In this document: piece by piece, positions 59,731-64,000 of the stretch | Numbering within the stretch: the stretch's first letter is position 1 | How the letters are laid out: the number at the start of each line of letters is the position of its first letter | NCBI GenBank assembly: GCA_018894105.1 | Contig: CM032128.1 | Coordinates: 31,581,299-31,645,298 of the forward strand | Length of the DNA stretch: 64,000 nucleotides | Origin: Jacaranda mimosifolia | Lineage: Eukaryota; Streptophyta; Magnoliopsida; Lamiales; Bignoniaceae | Direction: 5' to 3' | Position numbers and translations under genes: made by a program | Notes under the pieces: model-generated | What the model was told of the DNA's origin: nothing | Seen by the model: only the letters and a program-made list of their open reading frames with translations | Database searches by the model: none

Positions 59731-59903
59731 ATCTCACTTGAGGAAAATAAGGCTGCCTTAAATCATGCTACTATCGAGATTGAAAATGATGTACTTGGTG
59801 ATCACGATGTAACATTGCATGCTACACGATAAGTGAAGAAAAGATTTTCTCTAGTGAATTATGTTTATCTGATGAAGAAAATCATGATGTAACTGAAAAG
59901 TGC

Positions 59904-60811
59904 ATGTCGGCAATGACTTTCACTGATGAAGACCTGTTGCTTGGCTCCAAGCCCCACAATAGGCCACTATTTGTAACTGACTATGCTTGTGAGCAGAAAA
60001 TAAATAGAATTTTGATTGATGGAGACCCTGCAGTCAATATCTTACTATTACGTGTATTGAAGGATTTAGGAATGTCCATAGATTAATTGACAAACAGTCG
60101 CTTGATGATCCAAGGTTTAATCAAGGGGGCAAAGGGCTCTTGGAATAATAAGGCTAAAAATATTGATGGATGATATGTTGACAACGGCTTTATTTCATGT
60201 CTAGATGCTAAGACATCATACAATATGCTTCTAGGCCGACCTTGGTTACATGAAAATGGTGTAGTTCTTTCTACTTGGCACCAATGTTTCAAGCATTGTC
60301 GAGAAGGTGTGGTAAAGAAAGTACTTGGAGATAGCAAATCTTTCACTGAAGCTGAATCACACTTAGCAAATGCCAAGTACTACACCGAAAGTGTGAAAAC
60401 TGTCAAGGCTAAAGAACAAGAGGAATCCAAGTAACAAGATGATCTTAATGGAGGAAACAAGGTTAAAGACTTAACTCCAGCATGCAGTAGTAAAGATCAC
60501 ATAAAGAAAGAATCACCATTGATAGGATCTGAATTATTGAAAGAATTGACATTTCCTCTAACCAAGCTTGATGTGAAGAACTACCCACTCAGCCATTGAA
60601 AGAGTTTGTTCATGCAACCCAAGGAGTCAAGAAGGAATGTGGAAAATCTCTGCAGCTTCAAAATAAGAAATGCTTTGATCCAAAAGCCTATAAACTTCTT
60701 TTCAAAGCTAGATATAATCCACAAGAACATTCTATTTTGGGAAAACTCTCTCCTGAGGCTACTAGCAAGCAAACATTAAAGGAAAAAAGTCATAGTATTC
60801 AAAGCTCTTAA
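59904..60811 (+). pseudogene. Family 3, protease and following region (broken)
   Basis: Segment 59970-60086 has the retropepsin-like ILIDGDPAVNILLL, with the D-x-G motif altered to DGD. Then comes a frame change and LLGRPWLHENGVV at 60228, the flap and post-protease block typical of gypsy elements, leading into a Lys-rich linker to 60811. Confidence 0.75.
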
Positions 60812-61559
60812 ACGGGACTTGGATTGTTCCTCATAATCCTATTCGTATTGCGATTAGAAGAGCCAGCAGTAATCATATAGTTGGACAAGAATTTTCCTCA
60901 ACAAATGATGTTTTTGATGAAAAAGGGTAAAAAGTCCCATGAATCTCAATTTTGATAGACTTGGAAAATGGCGGCATAAAAGAACTTATAATCAGAGATT
61001 GAATTCATCCAAAATGCCAAAATACTTTAAGTGGGTTAGCGAGCTAAAGAAGCTTAGAAGTTCAGTTCCTTCGCGCATGAAGCGATGCTCTATTTTAAAT
61101 ATATCATGCGGTAGAACTTTGAAGGTTAAACTGCAAACTATTATCTTCACACGAACTCAAATGGACGAAGAAGACGATAGAGAAAGTGTGGCCTCTTTAT
61201 ATCATATTGTTGATAGTACTAGTCGGTCAACTCGTCAAAATGCTATAGATCGTCTTTTCAAGCAAATCTCTAGACTTGGCCACAACAGTTACATAAGTGA
61301 GAAAAATAGCGTCATGAATATGGTTCATATAAGAAGAAAGGTGGATAAATAAGGGCGTGCATGGAATTCAAGAAGATTAAGCTCATGGAAGAGGATATTA
61401 CGTCAGCATACCATATTATTTTAAGTGAAGAATTTTTGATTGAAGAATAAGATGCTGAAACTGCTCTTCCTGAGGTTGAAGAAGGTGTTAAGGCCACTGT
61501 AGATGAATTAAAAGAGATTAATTTAGGTGATGCCAATGATCTTCGGCCTATCTACATTA

Positions 61560-61950
61560 GTGCTTTGTTGACTGCTAAGGAAAAAGAAGCATATGTTGAG
61601 TTATTATATGAATTCAAACATGTGTTTGCATAGTCGTACAAAGAGATACCTAGATTAGATCCAAAGGTGGCGGTCCATCATTTGTCAGTAAAGAAAGGAA
61701 TTCATCCAGTCAAACAAGCTTAATGGCGGTTTCGCCCCCGAGTTGGTTCATGTGATTGAAGCTAAACTGAACAAGCTCATCGAGGTTGGGTTCATTCGAG
61801 AAGTTAAGTATCCAACATGGATCTCCAGCGTTGTCTTAATAAGAAAAGAAAAAAAAAAGGCCAAATTTGAGTTTGCATTGACTTTATAGACTTGAATGGT
61901 GCTTGTCCTAAGGATGATTTTCCATTGCCTATTGTTGAACTCATGATTGA
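61560..61950 (+). pseudogene. Family 3, reverse transcriptase N-terminus (interrupted)
   Basis: Recognisable as the start of RT: AVHHLSVKKGIHPVKQA at about 61669-61719, then EAKLNKLIEVGFIREVKYPTW near 61760-61820 and, after frame changes, DLNGACPKDDFPLPIVELM to 61945. There the coding sequence stops against gggtaaattgcc, before the catalytic YVDD. Confidence 0.8.
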
Positions 61951-62258
61951 GGGTAAATTGCCAACACCCCCCTGGGATAAGCAGAATGGGCAAAAAAAAG
62001 CCCTGTGAAAAAAGAATATACAAATAACCTCATTGAGTTTTCATAAATCATGCAGCACGACCCTTTTGAGCGCTAGTGTGTGCCACGCGCGCCTGGATAT
62101 ACCTGGTTATCCTATTGGACGTGTGAAAAGCCTATTTTACCCCCTTTTTCCCCAAATAAATGAAAACCCATTTCTTCCTTGTTCACCTGAACATCGAAAG
62201 GTAGTAAGTCCACCCCCAAATTTAATTTTTTCTATTTCAAGCAAGATTATTTTGAAGA

Positions 62259-62702
62259 ATGACGACTTCTTCTTCTAACAGTGCAAGGAACAGATTCAGA
62301 CCCACCAAACCTTCACTTGACCTGAGGTATGGGAGACCTCCAGTATGTAGATGCCTGATAGACGCTGCTCTTCGAGTGGTTTTGAATGATAGGAAAAGCT
62401 CGTTTGGTAGGCTTTACTACTATTGTGCTATCCAATGCTGTAATTTCTTCGAATGGTGTGTGCCACTTCAAGCAACATGGTCTCCAAGTGGTCGTCCAGT
62501 TATTTGTCCCCAGGATTTTGGCATTGATGCAAGCTATGGTGGTGAGGAAAATGATTTGGTAGATGTTGAAGAAGTGGTTTCTGAGGTGTCACGGGTAGCT
62601 GTGTGTAGGAATGAAGAGAATTCTTCAAATGTTGTTCATGTTTATTGGCTTTTAATAGTTGTTTTAGTTACAGCTTTGGTTGTTGTTGTAGTATTGAAGT
62701 AA
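62259..62702 (+). CDS. GRF-type zinc-finger protein with C-terminal membrane segment
   Basis: 147 aa, one exon, starting at the first ATG of the frame. A GRF-type zinc finger (the class in plant proteins like At4g04775) spans about residues 25-66: GRPPVCRC supplies C30 and C32, GRLYYYC supplies C56 and CNFFEW supplies C61, with the FFEW end typical of the family. Residues 70-120 are acidic and unstructured-looking. Residues 126-146 are a strong hydrophobic helix (WLLIVVLVTALVVVVVL), so the product may be a tail-anchored membrane protein. It sits inside a transposon, where such finger genes are often found in plants. A captured host gene or an element-encoded accessory protein are both possible. 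The frame is intact, unlike all the retrotransposon genes in this window. Confidence 0.7.
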   Translation: MTTSSSNSARNRFRPTKPSLDLRYGRPPVCRCLIDAALRVVLNDRKSSFGRLYYYCAIQCCNFFEWCVPLQATWSPSGRPVICPQDFGIDASYGGEENDLVDVEEVVSEVSRVAVCRNEENSSNVVHVYWLLIVVLVTALVVVVVLK

Positions 62703-63285
62703 AGAGATGAAAAGTGTTGGTTTTGATTATGTTGTTTCTGCAATGTTAAGGCAATTCTTCTAGCTCAGTTTCCTTTCTTGGTTCTATATTCCCGACAATT
62801 AATTAGGGGGGTAAATTACTATTATATAACTTATGAATGAAATCATATGGGGGTAAGTTGCATAATTCTGGAAGAAAAAAATTGCAAGAGTTGAGGGAGC
62901 ATAACGACTTATCCAATCAAAAACCAACAAGACCAAATCAACAGGAAACCAATAAAACCATATACAAAAAAGGTTCAAAGTAGTCCAAAGTTTAATAATC
63001 TCCAAATTGGTCAAAAGAAGACAAGTGACTCTATTCAATAAAGTGTAATTGGCATTGTTTAATACATTCCAACCACTCATCAAAATAATTAAAGCTGTCA
63101 AATTTGTATAAATATTCCAAACCCAACAAAAGGTTAAAAAGGCATCTTTTCCCTAGAATCCCATGCCCACAGTTACATACATACAAAATAAACAATTGTT
63201 TGACAAAATAAATCTCATTAACAATCTCTCACACCACATCTATAGCTATTGTGCTCTCCTCTCAACTGCCCTTTTTTTTTATATT
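62703..63285. other. Non-coding interior of the Mutator-like element
   Basis: No gene. gggggtaaattac (62808) and gggggtaagttgca (62849) repeat the G-rich terminal-type motif internally, and gggggtaatctacc recurs at 63713. Confidence 0.45.
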
Positions 63286-63591
63286 CTACAGCACCTCATT
63301 GACAGTTTGTTTTTTCTTTCTCTTGCATAGTTTAGGATCACTTGCAGCCACACCAGTAGGTGGAATTGAAGCTGCTCCAGGTGGCCCCCTGGTTGATGCA
63401 TCAACTGGTGGAGGTGCCTCAGTATTTGGTGTTGCAGCATGCCCAGTTGAAGCACCAGATCCTTTCTGAGTTGAGATAGAAGCCATTCTTTTTCTTGGTA
63501 TACCTTTTCTTCCATGGCTTGTTTTCCCTAGTAAAGTTGATTTCTAGGGCCTTAGTAAGTTCTTCCTTTTCCTCCATAAGTTGTTTGTTTC
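63286..63591 (-). CDS. Possible 3' coding exon of an unrecognised protein
   Basis: On the minus strand a plausible acceptor (gggttgcag, about 63592-63600) is followed by KQLMEEKEELTKALE-type coding sequence (to about 63520). In another frame there is a Ser/Ala/Pro/Gly-rich stretch from 63486 to a TAA-type stop at 63286 that ends in basic KRKKKQTVNEVL. The two frames are not joined by an obvious splice, so the model is uncertain. A C-terminal exon of a Mutator-type transposase or of a coiled-coil accessory protein are both possible. Confidence 0.25.
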
Positions 63592-63649
63592 TGCAACCCA
63601 AAAAATGAAAAAAAAAACAAAAATAAGCATATGAAATTAAAACTATCAA

Positions 63650-64000
63650 TGAATGAGAGATTTTGCAGTAAGGGTTGTTTTTGCATATTTAGTGAGGATT
63701 TTATAAATCATAGGGGGTAATCTACCAGTTTACAGAGGATTCATACAGAACTAGTTGCAATTAAAATCAAGTAGCCCAAACATAAACAAAAGAACCAAAC
63801 TTAAATAAATAAGAACCAACTAATGAAAAATATTGACCAGCCAAATCAACAAGCATCAAATTTCAGCAATATTAAAGCAACAACCCAAATGATGATTTGA
63901 AACCTCAGATTTGCAACAAGCAGAGCAGTATATCAGATTGGGGGTTCAATAGTGAACTTTCCCCTGCATCATTCTGGCTTAGATGAGGGGCTTGAGAATC
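63650..64000. other. Right edge of window, nothing identified
   Basis: A-rich sequence with one gggggtaatctacc motif at 63713. Possibly intron or upstream sequence of the minus-strand exon. No supported gene. Confidence 0.4.

Larger units (their letters stand above)
57329..61950 (+). mobile_element. Ty3/gypsy LTR retrotransposon, family 3, plus orientation, 3' part outside window
   Basis: 5' LTR 57329-58108, primer site, gag, protease and the first part of RT, then interruption at 61951 by a Mutator-like element. The five bases before the LTR are ctatc; the same five should follow the 3' LTR beyond the window. Many stops and frameshifts. Confidence 0.82.
61951..64000. mobile_element. Mutator-like element inserted in family 3 RT, right end outside window
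   Basis: Begins gggtaaattgccaacacccc and continues with CCC/GGG-rich blocks (aaaagccctgtgaaaaaag, tgtgtgccacgcgcgcc) very like the left end of the element at 20832. Carries a GRF zinc-finger frame (62259-62702) and, convergent, a possible 3' exon (63286-63591). The nine bases before it, catgattga, are the predicted target duplication. Confidence 0.55.

Overview
The window looks like nuclear DNA of a flowering plant, most likely a eudicot. It is very AT-rich, its real genes have introns with GT..AG borders, and the rest is plant-type transposable elements (Ty3/gypsy Tat lineage, CACTA, Mutator-like, Tourist-like and TRIM elements). Nothing indicates a bacterial, viral or organellar origin. I cannot name the species. 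An asterid is plausible from the proteins but unproven.

The only intact host genes I can support are three tandem, same-strand (minus) copies of one 2-oxoglutarate/Fe(II)-dependent dioxygenase gene of the ACC-oxidase-homolog type (the clade of deacetoxyvindoline 4-hydroxylase and BX6), at 5031-6396, 14881-16222 and 26106-27761. Each has three exons with conserved borders and all catalytic residues, and encodes 372-374 aa. Flanking DNA is duplicated with each copy. A fourth copy survives only as its 3' flank (46321-46680) and a scrap of C-terminal coding sequence (46860-46894) cut off by a retrotransposon LTR. The paralogous flanks can be compared with each other, so several small transposons can be confirmed from empty sites inside this one window.

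Between the genes lie a probable solo LTR of about 3.1 kb (7782-10856), a 377-bp Tourist-like MITE (18189-18565), a TRIM element (20570 to about 22670) with a Mutator-like element inside it (20832-22567), a complex inverted repeat (23868-24410), and two insertions specific to the third gene copy (one in its first intron).

From 31.7 kb onward the window is mostly nested transposons. A non-autonomous CACTA element (31706-43592, TSD aat) holds a 10.3-kb Tat-type gypsy element (32541-42884, TSD aatag) whose gag-pol is full of stops. Upstream of the fourth, ruined gene copy lie MITE relics. At 46895 a reversed LTR of family 3 starts. It is interrupted at 47541 by a second Tat-type element in minus orientation (47541-57328), which is interrupted at 57329 by a plus-strand gypsy element of family 3, which is interrupted at 61951 by a Mutator-like element that runs off the window. 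The missing right-hand halves of these elements should lie beyond base 64000.

Both Tat-type elements carry an extra reading frame antisense to gag-pol, each with a TATA box at nearly the same distance upstream, and both have a short-motif repeat region between integrase and that frame. No rRNA, tRNA, CRISPR array or bacterial-type operon was found.
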